Below are positions 1-8,500 of a stretch of DNA of 64,000 nt, piece by piece. A program made the translations under genes and the position numbers. The notes under the pieces were generated by a model. The model was not told the DNA's origin, did not search any database, and was given only the letters and a program-made list of their open reading frames with translations. The DNA comes from Stutzerimonas stutzeri (lineage in GTDB: Bacteria > Pseudomonadota > Gammaproteobacteria > Pseudomonadales > Pseudomonadaceae), in NCBI RefSeq assembly GCF_019090095.1, contig NZ_JAGQFP010000002.1, positions 1,922,001 to 1,986,000 on the forward strand. The letters run 5' to 3'. Position 1 is the stretch's first letter. The number at the start of each line of letters is the position of its first letter.

Positions 1-1
1 T

Positions 2-655
2 CGCCTGCCGCGGATCAACCAGGTACAGGTCAATGCCAAGATCGAGTTGACCTTCGCCCGGGTGTTGCGCGCCGCGCTGCGTCAGGATCCGGACATCGTG
101 CTGGTTGGCGAGATCCGCGACCAGGAGACCGCCGAGATCGGCCTGCGCGCCGCACTGACTGGCCACCTGGTCCTGTCCACGCTGCACACCAACGACGCCC
201 TGACGTCCGCCATGCGCTTGATCGACATGGGCGTCGAGCCGTTTCTGGTTGCCACCGCGCTCAATGCTGTCCTGGCTCAACGCCTGATCCGCCGCGTTTG
301 CGAAAATTGCCAGGAAGAACATCAGCCCGATCCACGTCAGCTGGCGTGGCTGGAGGCGCTACATGGCAGCGACCTGAGCGGCAAACGCTTCTACCGGGGA
401 AGTGGTTGCCACCAGTGCCACAACAGTGGTTACAGCGGACGGATCGGTGTTTACGAACTGCTCGAACTCGATGAAGCCATGGTCGCCGCGCTGCGTCGTG
501 GCGATCCGCAGGGCTTCGCCGAAGCGGCGCGGCAGCAGCCGCACTATCGGCCGTTGGCCGAATGTGCCATGGACTACGCCATCGCGGGCGTTACCAGCGT
601 GGACGAAGTGCTCAAGGTCTGCGCAACCCTGGCGGACGACGAGGTGACCGCGTGA
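2..655 (+). CDS. mshE: MSHA biogenesis ATPase MshE, C-terminal part (cut by window edge)
   Basis: This is the C-terminal part of a GspE/PilB-type secretion ATPase that powers pilus extension at the inner membrane. The reading frame is open to the window edge, so the gene begins upstream; the first internal start is only a TTG inside the conserved core. Visible signatures are the VGEIRD Walker B-type motif, the STLHTND histidine box, and a paired CENC ... CHQC cysteine motif typical of PilB/MshE zinc-binding C-termini. It is followed by mshG and pilin genes, which points to the MSHA type of type IV pilus rather than general secretion. The name MshE rests on this neighbourhood as well as on the family. 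Confidence 0.9.
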   Translation, partial: RLPRINQVQVNAKIELTFARVLRAALRQDPDIVLVGEIRDQETAEIGLRAALTGHLVLSTLHTNDALTSAMRLIDMGVEPFLVATALNAVLAQRLIRRVCENCQEEHQPDPRQLAWLEALHGSDLSGKRFYRGSGCHQCHNSGYSGRIGVYELLELDEAMVAALRRGDPQGFAEAARQQPHYRPLAECAMDYAIAGVTSVDEVLKVCATLADDEVTA

Positions 656-882
656 ACGTCGGATCGGTGCTGCACCGTACCGCTTCTCAAGGGGCCGGTT
701 TGTTGGCGGACCTCGAGCGCGCTGCGCAAACGAGGTTTGGCGGGCAAGCGCGCGCGTGGCGTCGGCGTGCACTTGATGCCTCGCCCGCCATGTTCGCCCC
801 ATCATTCGTGCTGGGAGCGGGCCGGGTGTCCGTTAGTGCGGATCGCCACAAGGCACCGGCGCCAAGCGGAGCGCTCATCTGA
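652..882 (+). CDS. possible small ORF bridging mshE and mshG (76 aa, unrecognised)
   Basis: A GTG-started frame overlaps the mshE stop as GTGA and ends in a TGATG overlap with the mshG start, so it fills the whole 226-base gap between them. The predicted product is 76 residues, rich in Ala, Arg and Ser, with no clear membrane segment or recognised domain. The exact overlaps at both ends are what translationally coupled genes look like. However, high-GC DNA readily gives chance frames, the composition is not obviously protein-like, and there is no family match I can name. Alternatives are an untranslated spacer or a remnant of a longer gene. Confidence 0.25.
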   Translation: MNVGSVLHRTASQGAGLLADLERAAQTRFGGQARAWRRRALDASPAMFAPSFVLGAGRVSVSADRHKAPAPSGALI

Positions 883-2120
883 TGCCTAATTTTCGATACA
901 CCGGCCGTAACGCCCAGGGCGCCAAGATCAGCGGAGAACTTGAGGGCGCCAGCGCTGATTCCGTCGCTGGCGAGCTGCTGGCCCGGCAGATCACACCGCT
1001 GACCATCGACGCCAGCGATGTGGAAGCCGACAGCGGCGACGTGCTGGCACTGTTGCGCGACAAACTGCGACGCAAGCGTGTCGACCTGGACGAGCTGATC
1101 ATCTTCAGCCGGCAGATGTACAGCCTGAGCAAGGCGGGCGTGCCGATCATCCGTGCCATTGGCGGTCTGGCCGAATCCAATCGGAACCTGTTCTTCCGCC
1201 AGGTTCTGCAGGATGTGCGCGCCAGCCTGGAAAGCGGCCAATCCATGGCGGTGGCCCTGAATGCCCACCCCAAGGTCTTCAACAATCTGTTCGTCAGCAT
1301 GGTCAGCGTCGGTGAGAACACCGGCCAGCTCGATCAGGCGTTCAAGCAGCTGGCGGCCTATCTGGAGCTCGAGCGCGAGACCCGCAAGCGCATCAAACAG
1401 GCCACCCGGTATCCGATCTTCGTCATGGTCGCCATGGGCGTCGCCCTGGCGGTGATCAACTTGCTGGTGATTCCTGCGTTTGCCAAGGTGTTCGCGCAGT
1501 TCCACGCCCAGTTGCCCTGGGCCACGCGCGTACTGATCGGGACCTCCAACTTCATGCGCGACTGGTGGTGGCTGCTTCTGCTCGGCATCGTCGGTGGGCT
1601 GTACGGCTTCTTCAAATGGATCGAGACCGATCCGGGCCGATTGCACTGGGACCGCATCAAACTGCGCCTGCCCATTGTCGGCGGCATCTTCGAGCGCATC
1701 GCCCTGGCGCGCTTCACCCGCACCTTCGCGATGATGTACCGCGCCGGTGTGCCGCTGCTACAGACCTTGTCGATCAACAGCGCCAGCGTCGGCAACCGGC
1801 ATATCGGTGACGCCATTCTCGGCATCCGCGAGAGCGTCGAGCGTGGCGAAGCCTTGACGCGTTCGGCCTACAACAGTGGCCTGTTCACCCCCCTTGTGCT
1901 GCAGATGATGGCCGTCGGTGAAGAAACCGGCGCTCTGGACGACCTCTTCATCGAAGTCGCCGATTTCTACGAGCAGGAAGTCGACTACGACCTCAAGCAA
2001 CTGGCCGACGCCATCGAGCCGATTCTCATCGTCTGCATGGGCGTGATGGTGCTGGTGCTGGCGCTGGGTGTGTTCCTGCCGATGTGGGAACTGGGCGCGG
2101 CGGCGCAGGGGCGAGGGTGA
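882..2120 (+). CDS. mshG: type II secretion F-family platform protein MshG
   Basis: This 412-residue protein is the inner-membrane platform of the pilus machine, on which the MshE ATPase acts. It has the duplicated T2SSF domain layout of the GspF/PilC family. One cytoplasmic helical domain at about 60-185 is followed by membrane segments near 172-196 and 227-243. A second domain at about 265-390 is followed by a last membrane segment near 382-404. Residues such as the SKAGVPI and YRAGVPLLQ turns mark the two repeats. The ATG start overlaps the preceding frame as TGATG. Length is normal for the family. Confidence 0.92.
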   Translation: MPNFRYTGRNAQGAKISGELEGASADSVAGELLARQITPLTIDASDVEADSGDVLALLRDKLRRKRVDLDELIIFSRQMYSLSKAGVPIIRAIGGLAESNRNLFFRQVLQDVRASLESGQSMAVALNAHPKVFNNLFVSMVSVGENTGQLDQAFKQLAAYLELERETRKRIKQATRYPIFVMVAMGVALAVINLLVIPAFAKVFAQFHAQLPWATRVLIGTSNFMRDWWWLLLLGIVGGLYGFFKWIETDPGRLHWDRIKLRLPIVGGIFERIALARFTRTFAMMYRAGVPLLQTLSINSASVGNRHIGDAILGIRESVERGEALTRSAYNSGLFTPLVLQMMAVGEETGALDDLFIEVADFYEQEVDYDLKQLADAIEPILIVCMGVMVLVLALGVFLPMWELGAAAQGRG

Positions 2121-2198
2121 TGGCGCATGGGCTGCCGTCGGTCGGCAGGCAACGTAACCAGCACGGCAATTGCTAATGAACGGCTATTGGAAGCACTC

Positions 2199-2747
2199 AT
2201 GACAAAAAAACGGCATCGCATGAACAAACCGCAAACAGGCTTCACGATGATCGAGCTGGTCGTGGTAATCGCGATCCTCGGCATTCTGGCCGCAGTGGCG
2301 CTCCCGCACTTCATCGACTCGGCGAAAGACGCCCACCGCGCCACGGTACGCAGCGCTGGCGGGGCGTTCACCTCGGCGGTATCGCTTATCCGCGGGCAAT
2401 ACGAACTCAACCGTAATGGCGGCACCAACCTCTGCGTCGGCGGCAACTGCCAAATCGACGTGGCGGGTTATGGCAACGGAACGCTCGACGTCAATGCGGC
2501 CGGCTGGCCGGTGGGCACCGAGCGCAGCGGAACGCCAGGAATCAATACGGCCATGACCGCCGACGAGTGCCGCCGCCTCTGGGGCAACCTGCTGCAAGCC
2601 TCGGCGCCCACGGTCACTGGCGACCAGGCGGCCTTCACCGCCACGGCCAACGGTACCCGCTGCCTGTACACCTACACGCTCGATGGGACTGACGATGTCA
2701 TCGAGTACAACGCCAATACCGGCGAAGTTTTCGTCACCTTCAACTGA
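2199..2747 (+). CDS. type IV prepilin, MSHA major-pilin-like (first of two)
   Basis: This 182-residue class IV prepilin has the short basic leader ending in Gly followed by FTMIELVVV, which is the prepilin peptidase cleavage site (G/F, with Glu at mature position 5). The hydrophobic N-terminal helix continues to about residue 40, and the remainder is a globular domain with paired cysteines near the C-terminus. I chose the ATG at 2199 because GGA lies about 8 bases upstream; the ATG at 2220 lacks a good site. The helix resembles the next gene's product, so the two are likely paralogous MshA/MshB-type pilins. Which role each plays cannot be settled from sequence alone. Confidence 0.85.
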   Translation: MTKKRHRMNKPQTGFTMIELVVVIAILGILAAVALPHFIDSAKDAHRATVRSAGGAFTSAVSLIRGQYELNRNGGTNLCVGGNCQIDVAGYGNGTLDVNAAGWPVGTERSGTPGINTAMTADECRRLWGNLLQASAPTVTGDQAAFTATANGTRCLYTYTLDGTDDVIEYNANTGEVFVTFN

Positions 2748-2768
2748 TTACACAACGGGAGCAACACC

Positions 2769-3230
2769 ATGAAGAAGCAACAAAGCGGTTTCACCATGAT
2801 CGAGCTGATTATGGTGATTGTGATTCTGGGGATTTTGGCGGCGTTTGCGATCCCTCAGTTCGTCGATCTAGGAGGCGATGCACGACGCGGCACACTTCAG
2901 GGCGCGTATGGATCGATTAAGTCGGCATCTGCGCTAACACACTCTGCTTGGCTGGCGCAAAATAGTGCGGAAGCAGATTCGGTAAAGGTTGAAGGCGGTA
3001 CGGTCGCGATGGTTAAGAAAAGTGGCTATCCAACAGATTCCGCGATTGCTGGAGCTGCTGGTATTAGCAGTCCGGATTTTGTCATTGATACCGACGCTAC
3101 TGCTGGAACTGTGATCAGCCCTAAGGGAGCGACAGATAAAACAAAGTGCAAAGTGACATATAAGGCACCAAGTGAAACCGCTGGCAGTGTTCCTACTATT
3201 ACTCTGTCATCTGATCTAAGTGGTTGCTAG
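2769..3230 (+). CDS. mshA: MSHA pilin, probable major subunit MshA
   Basis: This 153-residue prepilin has leader MKKQQSG, then FTMIELIMVIVILGIL, the classical MSHA N-terminal helix with the processing site after Gly7. A globular domain follows, ending in a disulphide-type cysteine pair (CKV ... SGC at the end). A GGGAG ribosome site lies 8 bases before the ATG. The globular part is visibly richer in A and T and uses AT-ending codons (for example AAA, ACT, GAT) much more than the flanking msh genes. That suggests recombination or transfer of the surface-exposed region, as is common for pilins. Calling it the major subunit is inference from length and position. Confidence 0.85.
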   Translation: MKKQQSGFTMIELIMVIVILGILAAFAIPQFVDLGGDARRGTLQGAYGSIKSASALTHSAWLAQNSAEADSVKVEGGTVAMVKKSGYPTDSAIAGAAGISSPDFVIDTDATAGTVISPKGATDKTKCKVTYKAPSETAGSVPTITLSSDLSGC

Positions 3231-3235
3231 TTTCT

Positions 3236-3353
3236 AGTTGTCGCTTGCGCTGTTTAGAAAGCTGGGCGTGGACAGATGTTAATTCTTCAAACCTGGCTGT
3301 CTTTGGATTCTGTCGGGCAGTTTTAGTCACCCTCTCTAACGCAAGCGGCAATT
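3236..3353 (+). promoter_or_regulatory. long-range inverted repeat spanning the mshA-mshC gap
   Basis: The segment at 3236-3249 can pair with 3340-3353. The core CGCTTGCG / CGCAAGCG is perfect and extends to about 14 pairs with two G-U wobbles. The stem would close almost the whole intergenic region and would include the bases immediately before the mshC start. It could stabilise the mshA message end or limit mshC translation. There is no U-tract, so it is not a standard terminator. Function is inference. Confidence 0.45.
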
Positions 3354-3354
3354 A

Positions 3355-3816
3355 ATGCGCTCTGAGCACGCCATGGCCAATTCTCACGGCTTCACCCTCG
3401 TCGAACTGGTGATGACGCTGGTCATCATCGGCATCCTCGCCGCTGTGGTGGGGCCGCGATTCTTTGATCGACGGGTGTTCGACGAGCGCCTGTTTTTCGA
3501 AGAGACGGTCTCGGCCGTGCGCTACGCGCAGAAGCTAGCCTTGGCCAGCGGCTGCCTGACCCAGGTCAGCCTGGGCGCGGGTGGCTACCAGCTGCGCCGT
3601 GCCGCGAACTGCACGTCCGGCGCTTATAGCGCCGAGGTGCAGGGGCCGGACGGCCAGATACCCTTTGCCAATACCGACGTGCCCGCGGGCGTATCGGTAT
3701 CGGCTACCCATTTCCCCGTGGTGTTCGACTCGCTGGGGCGTCCCTCCAGCGCGGCGAGTGCCACCATCGGCGCGTTCAGCTTCAGCGTGACCGCCGAAAC
3801 CGGGCTGGTGCGATGA
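3355..3816 (+). CDS. mshC: minor prepilin MshC-like
   Basis: This 153-residue type IV prepilin has a leader ending SHG followed by FTLVELVMTLVIIGILAAVVGPRFF, with the expected Glu5 of the mature protein. The rest is a short globular domain with cysteines. A second in-frame ATG at 3373 would give a six-residue shorter leader; both fit prepilin processing. It lies between the major pilins and mshD and overlaps mshD by four bases, matching the minor-pilin order in MSHA clusters. Minor pilins of this type prime assembly at the inner membrane. Confidence 0.78.
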   Translation: MRSEHAMANSHGFTLVELVMTLVIIGILAAVVGPRFFDRRVFDERLFFEETVSAVRYAQKLALASGCLTQVSLGAGGYQLRRAANCTSGAYSAEVQGPDGQIPFANTDVPAGVSVSATHFPVVFDSLGRPSSAASATIGAFSFSVTAETGLVR

Positions 3817-4310
3817 AGCGCCAGCAGGGCATGACGCTGATCGAGTTGGTGATCAGCATCGTGATCATCGGGATTGCCGCAGCCGCGCTTTATTCGGCGA
3901 TGGCATCCATGGTTGGCCGCTCTGCTGACCCCATGTTGCGTCAACAGAGCCTGACGATTGCCGAAGGCTATCTCGAAGAAATCCTCACGCAGCCTTACCT
4001 CGACCCGAGCAGCTTCAATACCGGAAGCTGTGCGGCGACGGCTGGTCTGCCACGCGCACGGTTTGACGACCTCTGTGATTACGCCGGTCTGGATGACCAG
4101 GGCGCGCGCGATGCGGCGGGCAACGCCATCACTGGCTTGTCGGAGTACCGGGTACGGGTCGCGATTGCCAATCTGGCTGACTGGAATGGTGTACCGGCCC
4201 GTCGCGTCGAGGTCACGGTTACCGATCCGTCCGGCCAGGCCCTGAAACTCGCCGGCATGCGGACCTGCTATGGCGAAATCGACGCCAGCGGCGTGGAGCG
4301 TTGCCCATGA
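3813..4310 (+). CDS. mshD: minor prepilin MshD-like
   Basis: This 165-residue prepilin has leader MKRQQG, then MTLIELVISIVIIGIAAAALYSA, including Glu at mature position 5. The segment after the helix, with QQSLTIAEGYLEEILTQPY, matches the MshD pattern of a conserved helix that precedes a variable domain. The start overlaps the mshC stop (ATGA) and the end overlaps mshO (ATGA), so the minor pilin genes are translationally coupled. It is likely a low-abundance component that helps start or end the filament. Confidence 0.82.
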   Translation: MKRQQGMTLIELVISIVIIGIAAAALYSAMASMVGRSADPMLRQQSLTIAEGYLEEILTQPYLDPSSFNTGSCAATAGLPRARFDDLCDYAGLDDQGARDAAGNAITGLSEYRVRVAIANLADWNGVPARRVEVTVTDPSGQALKLAGMRTCYGEIDASGVERCP

Positions 4311-5185
4311 AGCCAACACGTGGTTTCACGCTCGTCGAGTTGGTCATCGTGATTGCGCTTAGCGCCGTCGTCCTGGTGATGATCACGGTGGTGCTCAAGC
4401 GACCGCTGGATGCGTACATCGACCAGAGCCGGCGCGGCGCGCTGGTGGAACTGGCGTCTCTGGCGCTCAACCGGGCGGCGCGCGATATCCGCCTGGCGGT
4501 GCCCCACTCGGTACGTCAGTCGGCTGACGGCCGCACGCTGGAAATGCTCAATACCCTCAATGCCGGCCGCTATGTCTCCAACCGGGCCGGGAGCGATAGC
4601 CTGCGTTTTTCCGCCGAGTTGAGCGGGTGCGAGACGGCCAATGGCCGTTGTGATGGTTTTCAGGTGCTGGATCCGAACTTCGATGTCAGCGGCGCCCGTT
4701 GGCTGGTGGTGTACAACCTGGGTGCCAGTAGCGGTGGCAACCCTTCGGCCGGGGCCAACGTGTGGGCCTATGCCAACCCGGGGGTGATCACACCCACTGG
4801 CGCTTCCTTCACTGCTGCAGCCAACGCCACCAGTCGCGAAACACAGGTAAGCCTGAATGGCCTCACGGGCGCAGGATTCACCTTTGCGTATCCCTCACCG
4901 CAGCGGCGGTTCTATCTGGCTGACCAGGTCATCGGCTATCGCTGTGAACCGGCTGCCGAGGGTGGACAGCTGGCGCGCTATACCCGCACGACCCTGACGG
5001 CAACCGCGCCGAGTACGTTGCCGGCAGACGCCGCGCGGGTGGCGCCCTACGTGTCCGGTTGCCTGATCAGCTACCAGCCTGGCACGCCGCAGCGCCCCGG
5101 TTTGGTCACACTGAGCCTGACGCTCACGCAAGAGGGCGAATCCATCACCCTTCAACAACAGGTGAAAGTCGACAATGCGCCATGA
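4307..5185 (+). CDS. mshO: minor prepilin MshO-like
   Basis: This 292-residue prepilin has leader MKPTRG, followed by FTLVELVIVIALSAVVLVMI. It is considerably longer than the other pilins, as expected of MshO. The ATG at 4307 is chosen because it overlaps the mshD stop as ATGA; an upstream TTG two codons earlier would be unusual. The globular domain contains several cysteines and a Ser/Gly/Ala-rich stretch near residues 140-170. It overlaps mshP by 11 bases. The family role is in assembly or anchoring of the MSHA filament. Confidence 0.82.
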   Translation: MKPTRGFTLVELVIVIALSAVVLVMITVVLKRPLDAYIDQSRRGALVELASLALNRAARDIRLAVPHSVRQSADGRTLEMLNTLNAGRYVSNRAGSDSLRFSAELSGCETANGRCDGFQVLDPNFDVSGARWLVVYNLGASSGGNPSAGANVWAYANPGVITPTGASFTAAANATSRETQVSLNGLTGAGFTFAYPSPQRRFYLADQVIGYRCEPAAEGGQLARYTRTTLTATAPSTLPADAARVAPYVSGCLISYQPGTPQRPGLVTLSLTLTQEGESITLQQQVKVDNAP

Positions 5186-5591
5186 GCGAGGGTTTTCGTT
5201 GGTGGCGGCCATGTTCGTGATGATCGTCGTTGCGCTGGCTGTAATCGCCATGTCGCGCCTGTCGACCACCACGAGTGGATCGTTGAGCTTGTCACTGCAG
5301 CAGGCACGTGCGTACCAGGCGGCGCGCGCCGGTCTCGAATGGGGCATCCGCCGTGCGGTCAAGGATGGCGCTTGTGCGAGCTCCGCCAGTCTTACATTGG
5401 ACGGCACGTCGGCTGAGTATTCCGGCGTGGCGGTGAGCTGCGTGGCGACTGTCTATCCGGCACGCGAGAACGGCAAGACAATCACGATGTTCAGTGTCGA
5501 CGCCGTCGCGCAAAATGCGCCGACGCCCGCGGCGCGTCCAGATTATGCCTACAGGCGCTTGCATGCGAGGGTCGAAACCAGTGGGAACTAG
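5175..5591 (+). CDS. mshP: MSHA biogenesis protein MshP-like
   Basis: This 138-residue protein has a PilX/MshP-type N-terminus, MRHERG then FSLVAAMFVMIVVALAVIAM. It has a prepilin-like glycine and hydrophobic helix but no glutamate at mature position 5. The conserved block ARAYQAARAGLEWGIRRA follows, characteristic of the MshP/PilX group. It overlaps both mshO and mshQ, indicating coupled expression. It presumably inserts as a minor pilin-like component of the assembly apparatus. Confidence 0.82.
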   Translation: MRHERGFSLVAAMFVMIVVALAVIAMSRLSTTTSGSLSLSLQQARAYQAARAGLEWGIRRAVKDGACASSASLTLDGTSAEYSGVAVSCVATVYPARENGKTITMFSVDAVAQNAPTPAARPDYAYRRLHARVETSGN

Positions 5592-8500
5592 GGCTTCTGC
5601 CGTCGTACGCCGGATGCTGTTGTCGCTGTGCATGCTGCCTGGATTGGCATCCGCGGCGGACTATTCCTTTTATTGGTATTTCGGCTACGGCACCAATGCA
5701 CCCTGTACGGGTACTTGGTACTACGACAGCGGGACTTTCAGCTGTTCAGGGGCCGTGTCGCTGAACAGTGGTGACACGCTTACCGCGGATTGGCCACTGG
5801 GCGATGTAGCGGTGTCCGCGAGCGGCGGATTCACCCTGCGCGGCAATGTGATCGGCACGTCGAACAGATCCGTCTCGCTCAATTCCGGATATAGCCCTCT
5901 GACCGCCACCGGGACCAATACGGTCTACGGGTCGATCGCATCCACCAGCGGGGCGATTTCTCTCACCACGACGACTGTGAACGGGGCGGTCGAGGCCGGC
6001 ACTGGCGGGGTGACCCTGGTTCGAAGCGCCGTTTCCGGCACGCTATTAAGCAGTGGCGCGACGAATATCACGGACACGTCGATCAGCGGAACTGCCCGGA
6101 TCAACAACAACCTCACCGCCAGTGGCACGACTTTCAAAAGCACCCTGACGGTTACTGGAACGAGTCTGCTATCGGCAAGCACGCTGGAAGCCAACCTGGT
6201 CAACGGCGGTGATGTCACGGCCACCAACGGGACGGTGATCGCGGGCAGTGTCAGCAATAGCTACGGCACCATCCTGGTAGAGGGGGGGCGCGTCGGGGGT
6301 AGCGTTACGGGCCAGACGATCGTGGGTAACGCGGCGGTGTTCGGCGGCAGCCTGGCTGCCTCGGCCGGCGCTGTTACCGTCACTGGCGGGTCCGTGGCCG
6401 GTGCGATCAGCAGCAACTGCTGCCAGATCACGCTGACCAATACCACTGTGACGGGTAACGTGACGGCAACGAACAACAATATCGTTCTGAGCCGCACAAC
6501 CCTGACGGGAAACATGAGCACCACCAACGAGGTCCGGCTCGACGACAGCGTTGTAAACGGCAACGTGACGGCGGCGACCTGGGGCAATACGACCATCACG
6601 GGTACTGGCAGTAGTCACGTCTATGGGGTTTGTACCCCCACAGCAACGACCCCGGCCAACCTTTGCGACGGTCCCGTCACGCCGAGCTGTCTGACGACCT
6701 CGGCCGACACCTTCGCTCGTTCACTGCTGGGTAATGACTGGGTCGTCACCTCGCGCAGTGGAACCTTTGGCACGCCAAGGATCGTCAATGGCCGCCTGCG
6801 GATGACGGACGACACCGGCGATGCGTCGACGGCCGCCACGGTGCAACGAACCTTCCCGGCCGCCAACAACCTGATCACTGTGACATTCAAATACTTCGGG
6901 TACTCGAACAAGAGTAACCGTGGCGCGGATGGCATGGCACTGATCCTGTCGGACGCGAGCGTGACGCCACAGCCTGGCGCATTCGGCGGCTCGTTGGGGT
7001 ATGCGCAGAAAGTCGGCATTCCCGGTTTCGCCGGCGGCTGGTTGGGCATCGGCCTCGACGAGTTCGGCAACTATTCCAACCCCACGGAAGGGCGTGTGGG
7101 TGGGGTGGGCTCGCGCAGCGATGCAGTGGCCATTCGAGGTTCCGGTAGCAGCGAGTACGCCTATCTGACCGGGACCGGGAGCCTGGCGACGGGCATCGAC
7201 AACGGCTCGGCCACCAGCACACCGAGCCCCGGACATCTCTATCGTATCACCGTTGACTCACGCACGCCTGGCAAGACGCTGGTCAAGGTTGAGCGTGACA
7301 CAGGCGGCACCGGTAACAACTACACCACCTTGATTGCGCCCTACGACGTGCGCACCAACAGCGGTCAAGGCGCCGTGCCGAAAGACTTCATGCTCAGCTT
7401 TACCGGCTCTACGGGCGGCAACGTCAATATTCACGAGCTGGATGACCTCCAGGTGTGCGCCAACAAGATGAGCGCCGTGGGCGCTCAAATTGACCATTTC
7501 GAGATTTTCGCTCCACAGACGGGACTGACGTGTTCACCGATGCCGATCACGGTCAAGGCGTGCCTGGATGCCGCCTGCTCCTTGTACACCGAGCCTGTGA
7601 CCGCCACGGCCACGTTATCCGCGGCAAACAGGGGCGTCGTCAGCAGCGATACCCAGACCTTCACCGGCGGCACAGGGGCATTTTCGCTGGTGCGTACGAC
7701 CAGCGGCACCGTGACGCTGGGGGTAGGCGCCTCGACGCCAGCCGCCAAGCCGTATACCGAAACCAAATGCAAGATCGGCTCCGGGAGCCTGAGCGCTAAT
7801 TGTGCCGTCGAGTTCGTCGATTCTGGGTTCGTGTTCGATATTCCCACGCAGCTATCCAACAAGCCGTCTGGCGAAGTGATGATCAACGCCGTGCGCAAGG
7901 ACCAGACGACGCAACGCTGTGTGCCGGCATTCCAGAAGGTCGACCGTGATCTGGCGATATGGTCGACCTACATCGAGCCCAATACCGGCGCCGGACGGTC
8001 TCTGGAGGTCAACGGCACCCCCGTGTCCTCGAATGCGAGCGCCCCCACCACGATGCGCCTGAACTTCAACGACAATGCGCAGGCGCCCATCACTGTTCGT
8101 TACAACGACGCCGGGAAGTTAGAGCTTAACGTGCGCTATAGCGGTAGCGCGGCCAACAAGGATGCGGACTTGGTCATGTCCGGCTCGAAGCAGTTCGTGG
8201 TCAAGCCGGTGGGGTTTTGTGTCAAGCCCACGGCCTGGAGCGACGCCACGATGACGACCTGTGCGGCGGGTGATGCAACGTGCCCGGCGTTCATCGCGGC
8301 CGGTGATGGCTTCCCGGTGCGTTTCCGGCCGGTGGGCTGGGAGTCCGATAGTGACGCTGAGCTGTGTACCGGCAACCCGACCACGCCCAATTTTCGGCAC
8401 AGCAATCTCGCGATCAGCTCGGAGTTGGTCCAGCCGATCGGTGGTGCGGCGGGTACGCTTAGCCTGTCATCCAGTAATACCAGCCTTGATGGACGGACAA

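Noticed and set aside
5721..7236. Several Val/Ala/Pro-rich open frames opposite mshQ
   Set aside because: They are shadows of the repetitive mshQ gene and lack start sites and domains.
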